Part shown: positions 54,604 through 64,000 of the stretch, one piece after another
How the letters are laid out: every line of letters starts with the position of its first letter
Numbering within the stretch: position 1 is the first letter of the stretch
Assembly: GCF_026262505.1 (NCBI RefSeq)
Contig: NC_067203.1
Location: forward strand, 18,643,411 to 18,707,410
Direction of reading: 5' to 3'
Length of the DNA stretch: 64,000 nt
Origin: Trichomonas vaginalis G3
Taxonomy: Eukaryota > Parabasalia > Trichomonadida > Trichomonadidae
Translations under genes and position numbers: made by a program
The notes under the pieces: generated by a model
The model's database searches: none
Told to the model about the DNA's origin: nothing
The model's input: the letters and a program-made list of their open reading frames with translations, nothing else

Positions 54604-57600
54604 ATGGCTATATCTGACGATGAGATACTAAATAGTATTAAAAAGCCACCAGAATGTATTCCAGAGTTTAAACTTCCTTTGGGTGAGTTAAAAGCTTATA
54701 AAATCATCAAGAAAAAGAACAATTATCAAGAAATAATAAATTTAAAATTCGATGGTAATTCAAGATGTTACAAAGGATTATCCTGTCTACATGTTGCAAT
54801 AGATTCGAATAGTTCTGAGAATGTAAAAGCTGTACTCGAAAAAGGAGCCAACCCAAACACAAGAGATGATACCATGTCAATGTTGATGCTAGCAATGAAG
54901 AGTAAAAACAAAGATATCATTACTCTATTACTTAAATATGGCGCAGATCCTTTATTTCAAAACATCGACAATAAACGAGCCATAGACTTCGGAAATGATG
55001 ACTCCAGAAGTGCATTTATTGGCTTTCAAGGTTCAAGCAAGCCAAGCAAGGACTTAATTACTTCCGCAAAGGACGACAAAACAAATGACATTTTATACTG
55101 GATTGCCAAGGGTAAAGATTTCAATAAACCAGACAAAAATGGTATGACACCATTCCACTACGCATGCTCCAACGGCAATCTCTATATTGCATGGACATTA
55201 TACAAAATTGGCGCCCAAATGTACCAAGAGGATAAAGATGGACTGTCACCTTTAGCTTATGCTATCAAAAATAACCGTTTGAACATTGTCAAGTTTTGGC
55301 ACAAAGCATTGGACATAAAATTCCCAATTAGGGATGATTCACCATTGATGTATGCTGTCAGGAAGAACAGTGTTGAAATAGTAAGGTATCTAGCTCCGTT
55401 TTCCAATCTCAAATTCTGCAAAACATACAATGCAGAAACTCCACTTTTTGTTGGAGTAAGAGAAGATCATGTAGGCTGCGTTTCTATATTATTAGATGCA
55501 AATCCATCAATGATCAATGATACGGTTGCTGATCACACAATTATGATGTATGCAGCCAAGTTTAATAGTGTCAAAACGATCAAGTTGCTTTTAACGAAAA
55601 ATGTTAATCCAAATAATGCATTCAAAGGAAGCAATCCTATCAGTGTTGCTGTTAAGGGCGGCAATGCAGATGCTGTCAAGGTGCTCATTGAAGCAGGTGT
55701 TGATCCAAATTCAAGCATCAATAATGGCGACATTCCTTTAATGATTGCAATTCAAGAAGGATACTTCAAAATTGTTGAATATCTTCTTGAAAAGGGAGCT
55801 AATATCAAGTACACGAACAATCAATCTGAAACCGCTTTTATTTATTCTGTCAAATATAATAGATCATCTATTCTTGAAACATTATTAAAATATGTTAAAG
55901 ATAATGACAGCATTCTTTTGAGAAGAAAATGTCTACATTTTGCAATCGAAAATAATAAAATTGATTCAGTGGAAACAATTATGAAAAGCATGAGTAAAGA
56001 CAATGACAATAAATACGATTGTTTAATAACTCATGCAAAATCAGAGGAAATGATCAGATACTTACTTGGAGCGGATAAAAAAGATACTAAGAAGAAAGGA
56101 AAGAGCATTTTTGGTGCCATCGACGAATGTTCAATCCCTGGCATTAAGTATTGGTTATTAGATAATCCTCATTCTATTGAATCGAAAAATGAAAACCAAT
56201 ATACTCCAATCATTTATGCCTCAGCAAAAGGATCTCCAGATATTGTGAGCTATTTGATAAGCATTGGTGCAAACAGATTCGCATCAACTGATGATGGAAC
56301 TGATGCAATGTCAATGGCAATCTCAGGAGATTATGTCGACATTGTGAAATTATTATTGGTTGCGAATGTTGATATTACTTCTCCAAGAACAAATGGAAAT
56401 GCACCCGTATCTATTGCATGTGAAAATGGATCAATTAATTTCTTAAAACTCATGAAAGAACAAAAACTTGACTTCAATAAAGTTGCACAAGGCTCTGAAA
56501 CACCGATTGCAATTTCAGTCATCAAAGGTAAGACCGATTGTGTCCGATTCCTAGTCAATGAGTGTGATATAAGTCCAAATTCAGTCAGCAAAGATCAGAC
56601 TCCAATTGTCATGCTTGCCATTCTTAATAATCAACTTGAAATCTTTAAGTTTTTAGTTGATAAAGGAGCTGATATTAACTGTCGCGATCAAAAAGGAAAC
56701 ACTTTGCTTCATCAAGCAGTTTGTTCAGGCAATACAAATGCAGTCAGCATTTGCATCGAAAAAGGAATCAATATCAATGAAAAAAGAACTTCAGATCAAG
56801 TTACTCCATATTTAGTTGCATGTTATAAAGGTGATGAAGCAATGATGAATTTCCTTGAAGGAAAAGGTGCAAATACTGATTATAAGACAGATGATAACAT
56901 TAATGCATTAATTGCTGCTGCGGAAAGTGGCAATCTTCAGTTGGTCACTAATCTTCTGAATAGAGGATTTGATCCTGATGTAAAGACTTCACTAGGGATG
57001 ACTCCTCTTCTCGTTGCTTGCAAGTTTGGGCACCTTAAAATTGTAAAGCTACTTGAGTCCAAAGGTGTCGATTTCAAGAGAAAAGATTCGGATGGACATA
57101 CTGCTTTCTATTTCTCTTGTATTGGTGGCGATAAAGATATTACTAAACTTGTTTATGGCAAGAAAGGATTCGATGTCAATGACAAATTTGAAAATGATAA
57201 CACCGTCCTTCATATTGCTGCAATGAATGGACATCTTCAAGTTGTCAAGTTCCTCAAATCGAAGAAAGCAAAATTACTTGAAAAGAATAAGGAAGGAAAG
57301 ACACCATTCCATTATGCCGCAATGAACAATCATGTTGATGTTATGGAATTCATTTGGAAAGAAACGCACAAAGATAAAGATCCTGTTTTCATTAAAGACA
57401 ATGATGACAATATGCCAATTGTGGATGCAATTTCCAACTATGCTGTTAATGCAGTTGAATTCTGTTTGTCTAAGAATTGTCGAATAAATACAAAAGACAA
57501 ATCTGGAAAATCACAACTCCACAGAGCTGCAGCGGCAGGAGATGTTAAAGCAATTAGGATATTGCTCAAATTTGGTGCAGATATCAATGAAGTTGAAAAC

Positions 57601-59232
57601 AATGAAACACCAATAACTGTGGCAATTAATAATGAACAGTGGGAAGTTGTCAAATTGCTCAAGAACATGAAGGCGAACTTTTCATCATCTAATTCATTAT
57701 CTGGAATGCATCGTGCTGTCCAAGAAGACAATGTTGAAAGATTTGAAATGCTTCGACAACTTGGTTTCAATGTCAATGAGAAAGGAGCCGCAGGAAAGAC
57801 ACCTCTTATGGTTGCTATCGAAAAGCAGCAACAGAGATTTGTCTCCTATCTTTTGGATTGCAATATTGATGTTAACGCAGTAGATGATAAAGGAAGAACT
57901 TCACTCATTTATGCTGTGAAGTTTGGTAATGCAAAGGCAACAGAAAAACTCATTGATAAAGGTTCAAATATTGATCATAATTGTGATGATGCAACACCTC
58001 TAATCATCTCAATAAGGAAAGATCATATGGATTGTTTCAAGATATTGCTTCACAAAGGTGCCAAACTTGAATTACCGCAGAAGGGAGGTTGGTATCCAAT
58101 TCATGAAGCAGCACAATGTCCAAATATTGAATTCCTTAAAAAGCTTTTGCATAAGAAAGTTAAAATTGATGTTGTTTCCGAAGTCAACAAATCATCACCT
58201 CTAATGTGTGCAGTAATCTATGGAAACATGGAAAACTTCAAACTGCTTTTAGAAAAAGGTGCTGATATCAATTTATTAACCAAGAACGGATATAATGCAT
58301 TACATTATGCTGTTACAAAAGGATTCTTCGATATGGCAGACATTTTAATCCAGAAAGGACTTAAACTTGACATGAAGGATGCAAATGGAATTTACTTGTT
58401 GGAATATTGTGCAATGAATAATTTGGTTGAATCAATTAAATATTTCCTCAGCAAAGGAACAAAACCAAGCATTGTTCTCAATGGAGATACATTGTTAATC
58501 AAGTGTATCAAATCAGGATCATATGATTGCGCCTTCATGCTTATTGATCAAGGAGTAAGTGTTATCATTTCATCCAATGGCGAGTTACCAATTCATGCAT
58601 GTGCATCAAGATTTTATGATCAGCAATCAGTTCAATTGGCAAAGAAGTTAATTGAAAATGGTGCATATCTCAATATCAGAAATAAAAATAAAGAAACACC
58701 AATGAGTTTGACCAGATGGTATATCGAAAATGACAGAAGACTTGCAAAATTCTTGAAGAATAATGGTGCAAAAGACATTGATTTTGAAGAGAATCTTGAA
58801 TATAGAAAACGCGAATATGAAAGAAAAGCATCAGAACTAAATGCAAGACGTGGAGGAATTGAAGCAACAAGGAAGATTTTGCAAGAAGAATGCGAAGATT
58901 TTGAGATTGAGAACAATAAATTTAATGGGAGAGTTAAATTGTATAACCAGGAATCTGACAGGTTGGATAACAAGACAAACTCTTTCCTTTACATGGCATT
59001 CGCAACAGATTCTATGAGAGAAAGACACAATAATAGAATTGAAGCTCATAATGCCTATGGTGGTGCACAAATTTGTGCTCAAAGAGAACTTCTTGATCAA
59101 CAAGAAAAGAAATTAATTGAAAAAGTTAGGAAATTCAAAGCAGATGATGATCAATTCAATGAAGAAAACAACAAATTCCAAAGTGAATATAAGGCATTCA
59201 GGGACCAACTTGAGATATATAGTAAATTATGA
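54604..59232 (+). CDS. Giant ankyrin-repeat protein, 1542 aa
   Basis: The ATG at 54604 (MAISDDEILNSIKKPPECIP) follows the Inr. From about residue 75 to 1390 the protein is almost entirely ankyrin repeats of 33 residues, roughly 38 units (for example GNTLLHQAVCSGNTNAVSIC and DNTVLHIAAMNGHLQVVKFL). The last 150 residues are a charged coiled coil (EYRKREYERKASELNARRGG, then EKVRKFKADDDQFNEENNKF). Unlike the two ankyrin genes at 39-42 kb it lacks DUF3447, and its repeats are diverse rather than near-identical, so it is an old stable gene. A scaffold or membrane-cytoskeleton role is possible but unproven. Confidence 0.8.
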   Translation: MAISDDEILNSIKKPPECIPEFKLPLGELKAYKIIKKKNNYQEIINLKFDGNSRCYKGLSCLHVAIDSNSSENVKAVLEKGANPNTRDDTMSMLMLAMKSKNKDIITLLLKYGADPLFQNIDNKRAIDFGNDDSRSAFIGFQGSSKPSKDLITSAKDDKTNDILYWIAKGKDFNKPDKNGMTPFHYACSNGNLYIAWTLYKIGAQMYQEDKDGLSPLAYAIKNNRLNIVKFWHKALDIKFPIRDDSPLMYAVRKNSVEIVRYLAPFSNLKFCKTYNAETPLFVGVREDHVGCVSILLDANPSMINDTVADHTIMMYAAKFNSVKTIKLLLTKNVNPNNAFKGSNPISVAVKGGNADAVKVLIEAGVDPNSSINNGDIPLMIAIQEGYFKIVEYLLEKGANIKYTNNQSETAFIYSVKYNRSSILETLLKYVKDNDSILLRRKCLHFAIENNKIDSVETIMKSMSKDNDNKYDCLITHAKSEEMIRYLLGADKKDTKKKGKSIFGAIDECSIPGIKYWLLDNPHSIESKNENQYTPIIYASAKGSPDIVSYLISIGANRFASTDDGTDAMSMAISGDYVDIVKLLLVANVDITSPRTNGNAPVSIACENGSINFLKLMKEQKLDFNKVAQGSETPIAISVIKGKTDCVRFLVNECDISPNSVSKDQTPIVMLAILNNQLEIFKFLVDKGADINCRDQKGNTLLHQAVCSGNTNAVSICIEKGININEKRTSDQVTPYLVACYKGDEAMMNFLEGKGANTDYKTDDNINALIAAAESGNLQLVTNLLNRGFDPDVKTSLGMTPLLVACKFGHLKIVKLLESKGVDFKRKDSDGHTAFYFSCIGGDKDITKLVYGKKGFDVNDKFENDNTVLHIAAMNGHLQVVKFLKSKKAKLLEKNKEGKTPFHYAAMNNHVDVMEFIWKETHKDKDPVFIKDNDDNMPIVDAISNYAVNAVEFCLSKNCRINTKDKSGKSQLHRAAAAGDVKAIRILLKFGADINEVENNETPITVAINNEQWEVVKLLKNMKANFSSSNSLSGMHRAVQEDNVERFEMLRQLGFNVNEKGAAGKTPLMVAIEKQQQRFVSYLLDCNIDVNAVDDKGRTSLIYAVKFGNAKATEKLIDKGSNIDHNCDDATPLIISIRKDHMDCFKILLHKGAKLELPQKGGWYPIHEAAQCPNIEFLKKLLHKKVKIDVVSEVNKSSPLMCAVIYGNMENFKLLLEKGADINLLTKNGYNALHYAVTKGFFDMADILIQKGLKLDMKDANGIYLLEYCAMNNLVESIKYFLSKGTKPSIVLNGDTLLIKCIKSGSYDCAFMLIDQGVSVIISSNGELPIHACASRFYDQQSVQLAKKLIENGAYLNIRNKNKETPMSLTRWYIENDRRLAKFLKNNGAKDIDFEENLEYRKREYERKASELNARRGGIEATRKILQEECEDFEIENNKFNGRVKLYNQESDRLDNKTNSFLYMAFATDSMRERHNNRIEAHNAYGGAQICAQRELLDQQEKKLIEKVRKFKADDDQFNEENNKFQSEYKAFRDQLEIYSKL

Positions 59233-59660
59233 GTCCATAAATTAAGATTTAAATAAACAATTTATTAATTTTTTATTACTGACTTTTGAGAAGCTTGGAA
59301 AACCTACCAATTAAGTTATTTTGTCAGATAAGTATGATAATTTTTTTCATAATAAGTGACAGGACGAGTTGTAGGAATTCAAAAATTGATATAAAATCAA
59401 TAGCGTGCATAAACAATTATAATACTCTTGACATGTTTTGTAATATAGTCCAAATATTGGGAATTGTTTATCCAACTTGAAACACTATTAATACAAGTTT
59501 ATCATAACATAAGCTCTAAATATGATTATTAATTATTTATGATGGTGCCATTCAAAAATTAATTCAAGATTCACATGCACAGAACTAATTTTATTTCAAA
59601 ATCTTAATAAATAACATGGAATATCATTGAAAATTAATCTTTAAAAAAATAAATTCCATG
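59233..59660. other. Intergenic spacer
   Basis: 428 bases between convergent genes. No feature is seen beyond A/T-rich 3' flanks. Confidence 0.5.
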
Positions 59661-61916
59661 TCATATGGGCGTAAGTTCATGTTTATTTTGTTGAGGAGGA
59701 TATTGTCCGTATTGAGGATATCCTTGTTGTGGATACTGACCATATTGTGGTGGATATTGGTTATTTTGTGGTGGATATTGGCCATACTGAGGATACTGGT
59801 TATTTTGAGGATACTGGTTATTTTGAGGTGGATACTGTTTCTTTTTAGATGAAGATGAGCTACTAGAAGATGAACTACTCGATGAATCATTTTTCGAATT
59901 TGAATGGCAATTTTCTTTCCACCAGCAACGGCAGATCCAAAGCGCTAAAAAGATAAATACAAATGGTGCCAAAACATACACAGCGATAATTCCTTTATTA
60001 ACTTTGGAATAACGGTTGTACATTTCATCCTTTGGAGTATACTTTGTTCCATAAATATATACAACTTGTTGTCCTTCTCGCTCTGTCCTGGAATACTTAA
60101 GATCGGTGTATGATAGTGGTCCAACGAACAATCCATAAATCTCTTTATTATCTGGTTCATTTGTTGTGATTGTTCTATAAGTAAACTTATTAGAGGCTTT
60201 TTTATCTTCACTGTGTTGGTAATATTCAATAGCTGTATTATGATATAAGTTATTGAAGGTATAAACCTCGTATGGATAAGAATGCCCACGAGGTGATGAA
60301 CCATCTTGCTTGATATCTACAGCCATTGATGACGAAGCGAAAACATAATATCCAATGTTATGCATTTTATGGTAACTCAAATTTGTTGGAGTATCATCGA
60401 AGTTCTTTGATGGTGAGCTTGTAAAGTACTGAGGATGGTTAGGTGCAACAACAATGATATCTCGAGTAGTTGAACCAAAACCTTTATCATATTGGAAAAC
60501 AGTCAAATTGAGTACATGAGCAGTATTTAGTGGAGTAACCGTCATAGGAGCATAATCATCAGTGAAGTTAAATACGTAATGCCCTGTTGTTCCCAAAACA
60601 TCAACTCCATTAAGTTTTCCTGTGAATGATTTTCCATTATGAAAGATAGCATATGTACGTTTCTGGAATGTAAATGTTCTTCCTTCTTTCTGAACTATTA
60701 ATTGATATGTTCCATCAGGATAATTAATTTGATCATTGCCATTATAATAATAACGTGTTGCTGGTTTTGCATTTCTTTGTATGTCGCCATAGACATGAAA
60801 TGCTTTAGTTTCCTTATCATGTGTCATTGATGATGCAGGTTCTATAATTTCTGCTGATTCAAGACCAAATTTGACACCTCTGTCAGGTTTTTCGCCAGAG
60901 TATAAGAAAATGGTCCTGTTAATGTACGAGTATGCAGTATCGTATATATTAAAATTAAAAGTTTTTCCGGAAATATCATAAATCTTATTAAAAGAATACG
61001 AAATCATTTTGTATTTCATAACATGCGGAGAAGTGAATATGTGGCAAATCGTTGAAAAATTGTCAACATTGTAGTCATAATCTGCATCTGCAAAAATTGT
61101 TGACGCATCTTCTTTCACAACTTCAACATTGAGATTGGAACAGTCAATATGTGGGTTAATAAGTGTAACGCTGTACAAAAGAGTGGAAGGTTGCTCGCAT
61201 CTAGCTTTGACTACAAAAATATTTGTTTTATTGTAGAAAATTCCTGTATCTACAAGTGTAGCATCTGATTCGTATTGAAATCTCTCGATGTCCTTTCCAA
61301 CAAATACTGCATTTGGAGGAACATGAATTACAATTTCGCCAGTAACTGGTTTTTCGAAGTCTCCGATCTGATAAAGTTTGATGTTTAAGGCAGATATATC
61401 AATTTTTCCGTTCTGATTCACATCTTTAATTTTGATTGTAATTGTTGAGCAGTTAACATCAATATTTGACACGACACTTGTCGGAGTTGTACTTTTATCT
61501 GTAATGTACGACAGAGTACCTTCAGAATACCATACATTATCAAATTTTAAGTCAAAATCGGAATCTAAAAGAGGGAAAAATGCATAGCAAATAGCAGTGT
61601 TATAATATCCAGATCTATCATCAGAGTTAAAGATTCCAGTAAGAACGTATCGAACTGATGGGCAATCAGTAAAAAGTGGGGCAACAGCTAAATTCAGGTT
61701 AGTATTTGTCTGATCTTCAGAAGGTGTAACTGTGAATGAGTTATCTTTCTGAAATGTTGTCGGAAATTCTGTGATTTCTTTATTATTTGAATCGCGAAAT
61801 GTGAATCCTTCAGTTTGGTAAGGAAAAACCGCAATATATGAACCAGCGGTAAATGTCGTTTCACCAGTTATTTTAAATGAAATTAAAGTGCTTATTGTTG
61901 ACTCAATATAAATCAT
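59661..61916 (-). CDS. Surface-type single-pass membrane protein with QYPPQ cytosolic tail
   Basis: The 751-residue protein has a beta-rich ectodomain of about 635 residues with many NxT/S sites and few cysteines. One membrane helix (GIIAVYVLAPFVFIFLALWI) near residue 640 is followed by a short Cys/Trp juxtamembrane segment (CRCWWKENC). The cytosolic tail has a run of 13 serines and about eight QYPPQ/QYPQ units ending HELTPI. No signal peptide is evident at MIYIESTISTLISFKITG, which is unusual for a type I protein; the true start could lie elsewhere. The YPPQ tail may bind WW or EVH1-type partners or form condensates (inference). Confidence 0.6.
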   Translation of the reverse strand: MIYIESTISTLISFKITGETTFTAGSYIAVFPYQTEGFTFRDSNNKEITEFPTTFQKDNSFTVTPSEDQTNTNLNLAVAPLFTDCPSVRYVLTGIFNSDDRSGYYNTAICYAFFPLLDSDFDLKFDNVWYSEGTLSYITDKSTTPTSVVSNIDVNCSTITIKIKDVNQNGKIDISALNIKLYQIGDFEKPVTGEIVIHVPPNAVFVGKDIERFQYESDATLVDTGIFYNKTNIFVVKARCEQPSTLLYSVTLINPHIDCSNLNVEVVKEDASTIFADADYDYNVDNFSTICHIFTSPHVMKYKMISYSFNKIYDISGKTFNFNIYDTAYSYINRTIFLYSGEKPDRGVKFGLESAEIIEPASSMTHDKETKAFHVYGDIQRNAKPATRYYYNGNDQINYPDGTYQLIVQKEGRTFTFQKRTYAIFHNGKSFTGKLNGVDVLGTTGHYVFNFTDDYAPMTVTPLNTAHVLNLTVFQYDKGFGSTTRDIIVVAPNHPQYFTSSPSKNFDDTPTNLSYHKMHNIGYYVFASSSMAVDIKQDGSSPRGHSYPYEVYTFNNLYHNTAIEYYQHSEDKKASNKFTYRTITTNEPDNKEIYGLFVGPLSYTDLKYSRTEREGQQVVYIYGTKYTPKDEMYNRYSKVNKGIIAVYVLAPFVFIFLALWICRCWWKENCHSNSKNDSSSSSSSSSSSSSKKKQYPPQNNQYPQNNQYPQYGQYPPQNNQYPPQYGQYPQQGYPQYGQYPPQQNKHELTPI

Positions 61917-62493
61917 AATTTTAATGGATTTTCGAAATTTTAAAATTGAAATGACAACTGAAAATTAAGAATAACGTTTACAAAATTTTCTGACTAAAAA
62001 TATATAGTTTAGCTGACAGATCCAAATTTCGATCTATCAATTATTTATCAAAGCGTTTGAAATGTTTTAACGTTCATTTTTATTATATGTTACATTATAT
62101 TAGTAAAAAGATTTTACTGTAAAAAAATTCCCTCTGTTTCAGATTTCAATTGTCCAACGGTCTTTACAATTATCAAAATTAAAAAGGTAAAACTATATTA
62201 TACTTAGGGCCAAACACCAGCTAAAAAAATAAAATATTTTTGACCGGTGACGATATGAATTATTTGGTCGAAACTGGAGGATCTGAAACAAAGGATTTTA
62301 ATTTACTGTAATTTGATAATTCGACAGTGTGAGTATTGTATCCTTATCTGTACTGTCTTATTAAATATATTCCATCGCTTGGATTTTCCAAATAAGTTTG
62401 TTTCGCAGAGTAGAATTCATGAGAAACTTTACATGGCATACCACAGATGAATTATGTCTGATTTCTAAAATGATGTTGTAACAAGAAGTTTGA
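61917..62493. other. Intergenic spacer, 577 bp
   Basis: A divergent promoter region. The stretch CGGTGACGATATGAATTATT near 62242-62261 is less AT-rich, but no gene or repeat is supported. Confidence 0.4.
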
Positions 62494-63771
62494 ATGGATG
62501 AATATAAAGAAAGCCAGCTCGATGTCATTAGTCTCAATGAAACGGACTTATGTTGTACTGAAATGCCTGTAACAGATGTAGATTTTGATAATATACAACA
62601 AAAGATTCACTTATTCAACGAATCACAAATTCTAAATCAAAAAATAGAACTTGCCCATAACATATTGGCTTCATTTCAGAATTTCAACCTTGAAGATATA
62701 GCATCTTTCGATTTTTCCGGATTTTTTGAAGCAATCAAAGATTTAATTTATGAAAACAATGAAAGTATCATCCGTGAAATTAATTATTTCGCTAAAGATT
62801 GTAATGTGCTTAAAGACGCACTCATTCATTTCAAGATTTATGATTCAATCTTATTTTTCTTTGTTTCCATGAATACGGAATGTAAAAGAATTGCAATTAA
62901 TGTCCTATCGCAAATGAACACTTTCGATCATTGCTTCTTATGTTCTTTTTACGAAACAATTTTGAAATTGAAAAAAATTGATGATTTAGAATTGATTTCA
63001 ACAATGTTGATTCATATATCAGAAACAACTGATTGTGTTAATGATCTCCTCAAGATATTACAATACTTTATCGTTGATCTTAATTTTTATCAAAATTCTT
63101 TGCCTTCTTTTCTCATTTTAATGAAGAGATCTAAGGTACATTGTTACAAAGCAGCGAATACAAGAATCCTACAGTTCATAACACAAAATTTTGAAAATAT
63201 CTCAAATAATTTTTTGGAAATTTCAATTGGATGCATTGAATTATCTTTACCATACAGAAAAATTCCTGAAAACTTCTTCTCAGCTCTGAATTTTGAAAAA
63301 TTAAAAAATATTTTTCAAAATTCTGGAAAAGAAGAGGAAATACATAAGATTGCTCTATTCCTTTCGCATCTATATTCCAGTGAAGACTATTTTGGATTAA
63401 TTCATAACACTGAAATTGAAAAAGTTATATTTGAAATTTTTTCATTATCTTGTTATGAAATCAAGAAAGAACTAGCATCAAACATTGCTATTAGTATGAG
63501 ATATATAACATACAATGAACTGATGACTGATTTTTTCCAAAATATCTTTGATGAAGTAATTTCAATTGCAGAGAGTGGTGAGACAGATGTTATTGTTGCT
63601 ATTATTGATACTGTTATTAGAATATCAGATACAAATCCTGATTTCTTAATTCATATTCAAAAATTTTATTCAATTTTCGAAGACATCTATATGTCAACAG
63701 ATGACAAGTACTTAACTGATCTGCTGGATGTATTTCTGACGAAAATTGATAAATTTGAAGAATATATTTAA
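62494..63771 (+). CDS. Armadillo-like hypothetical protein, 425 aa
   Basis: An uninterrupted frame from MDEYKESQLDVISLNETDLC to KIDKFEEYI. After an acidic leader the chain is a run of paired helices with ARM/HEAT-like spacing (CKRIAINVLSQMNTFDHCFL, DVIVAIIDTVIRISDTNPDF). It has no other motif. Proteins of this type are numerous in trichomonads; no function is recognised. Confidence 0.6.
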   Translation: MDEYKESQLDVISLNETDLCCTEMPVTDVDFDNIQQKIHLFNESQILNQKIELAHNILASFQNFNLEDIASFDFSGFFEAIKDLIYENNESIIREINYFAKDCNVLKDALIHFKIYDSILFFFVSMNTECKRIAINVLSQMNTFDHCFLCSFYETILKLKKIDDLELISTMLIHISETTDCVNDLLKILQYFIVDLNFYQNSLPSFLILMKRSKVHCYKAANTRILQFITQNFENISNNFLEISIGCIELSLPYRKIPENFFSALNFEKLKNIFQNSGKEEEIHKIALFLSHLYSSEDYFGLIHNTEIEKVIFEIFSLSCYEIKKELASNIAISMRYITYNELMTDFFQNIFDEVISIAESGETDVIVAIIDTVIRISDTNPDFLIHIQKFYSIFEDIYMSTDDKYLTDLLDVFLTKIDKFEEYI

Positions 63772-63831
63772 AAATATTTTTTTATTAAAGAATAGTATTT
63801 TTTAGAATTCTGTCTATTACTCTAATATTGT

Positions 63832-64000
63832 TTAACCACCATGGAGTGTAGAAATGAAAGTGATATGATCGCCAGATGATAATTTTTGGTCCATTCCGTC
63901 AATTTCAGAGTCAGCATCGTTAATCATGACGAGGATACCTGGCAATAAGTGACCGTTTTCTGCAAGGAATCTTGTTGGCTTGGATGGATCGAGGTATTTC
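63832..64000 (-). CDS. URM1: URM1, ubiquitin-related modifier (C-terminal part)
   Basis: The minus strand from the window edge to the TAA at 63832 encodes 55 residues ending in diglycine. It contains [20 protein letters not shown] and [15 protein letters not shown]. The HLLPG-LVLINDAD and [13 protein letters not shown] blocks are diagnostic of Urm1, the ubiquitin-like sulfur carrier for tRNA wobble-uridine thiolation and protein urmylation. The terminal GG is the thiocarboxylated end. The N-terminal 40 or so residues lie beyond the window. Confidence 0.9.
   Translation of the reverse strand, partial: KYLDPSKPTRFLAENGHLLPGILVMINDADSEIDGMDQKLSSGDHITFISTLHGG

Overview
The window is eukaryotic nuclear DNA, AT-rich and intron-poor, almost certainly from Trichomonas vaginalis or a close trichomonad. 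The grounds are expanded ankyrin genes with the DUF3447-type N-terminus, a BspA-like leucine-rich-repeat gene, very short 5' leaders with a TCA-type initiator (Inr) next to the ATG, and a resident Maverick/Polinton. Cellular housekeeping genes (alpha-COP, an Spt5-like factor, URM1) exclude a viral or bacterial genome. The species call rests on recognition of family style, not on a search.

Positions 1 to about 17,340 are the right part of a Maverick/Polinton virus-like element. Its left half (1-8.9 kb) is decayed: a structural-protein remnant, an SF3 (D5-like) helicase, a small protein, an FtsK/HerA-type packaging ATPase and a KilA-N/T5orf172 gene all carry frameshifts. Between them lie an intact KilA-N protein, a 313-aa protein and dense repeats: 22-, 21-, 25- and 60-bp tandem units and palindromes centred on AGATCT. 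Its right half (9.6-16.7 kb) is intact: two paralogous putative capsid-type proteins in opposite orientation, small N-terminal-glycine amphipathic proteins, a DD35D integrase, a phage-type tail-fibre protein and a Dam-family adenine methyltransferase. Polymerase B, protease and a clear major capsid gene are not seen and would lie left of the window. The element ends near a GC hairpin followed by 21 T.

From 17.4 to 26 kb lie a truncated host gene, a two-repeat protein, a Q/Y-rich protein with a CstF-64-hinge-like start, a divergent Spt5 with a long charged repetitive insert, a proline-rich protein and a FOP/LisH-type small protein. An 874-bp non-autonomous transposon with 11-bp inverted ends and a 7-bp target duplication follows. 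From 26 to 31 kb there is a frameshifted BspA-like gene and a 2.1-kb element with 15-bp inverted ends and an exact 8-bp duplication, which contains a second element with 19-bp inverted ends.

From 30.7 to 64 kb the content is mainly cellular: a membrane thioredoxin-like protein, a tail-anchored-type protein with a possible Pex22-like domain, alpha-COP, a Vps55-like protein, a GH99-like protein with altered catalytic residues, two broken head-to-head ankyrin genes around a palindromic element, a karyopherin-like protein, a 1334-aa solenoid, a VWA protein, a 1542-aa ankyrin protein, a surface-type membrane protein, an armadillo-like protein and the C-terminal part of URM1.

Two promoter grammars coexist. 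Host genes start a few bases after TTCA(T/A). Maverick genes instead carry a T-run motif (TTTTTAT/C, often with TCTA) 10-20 bases before the ATG. Three minus-strand KilA-associated genes share a further box of about 55 bp.
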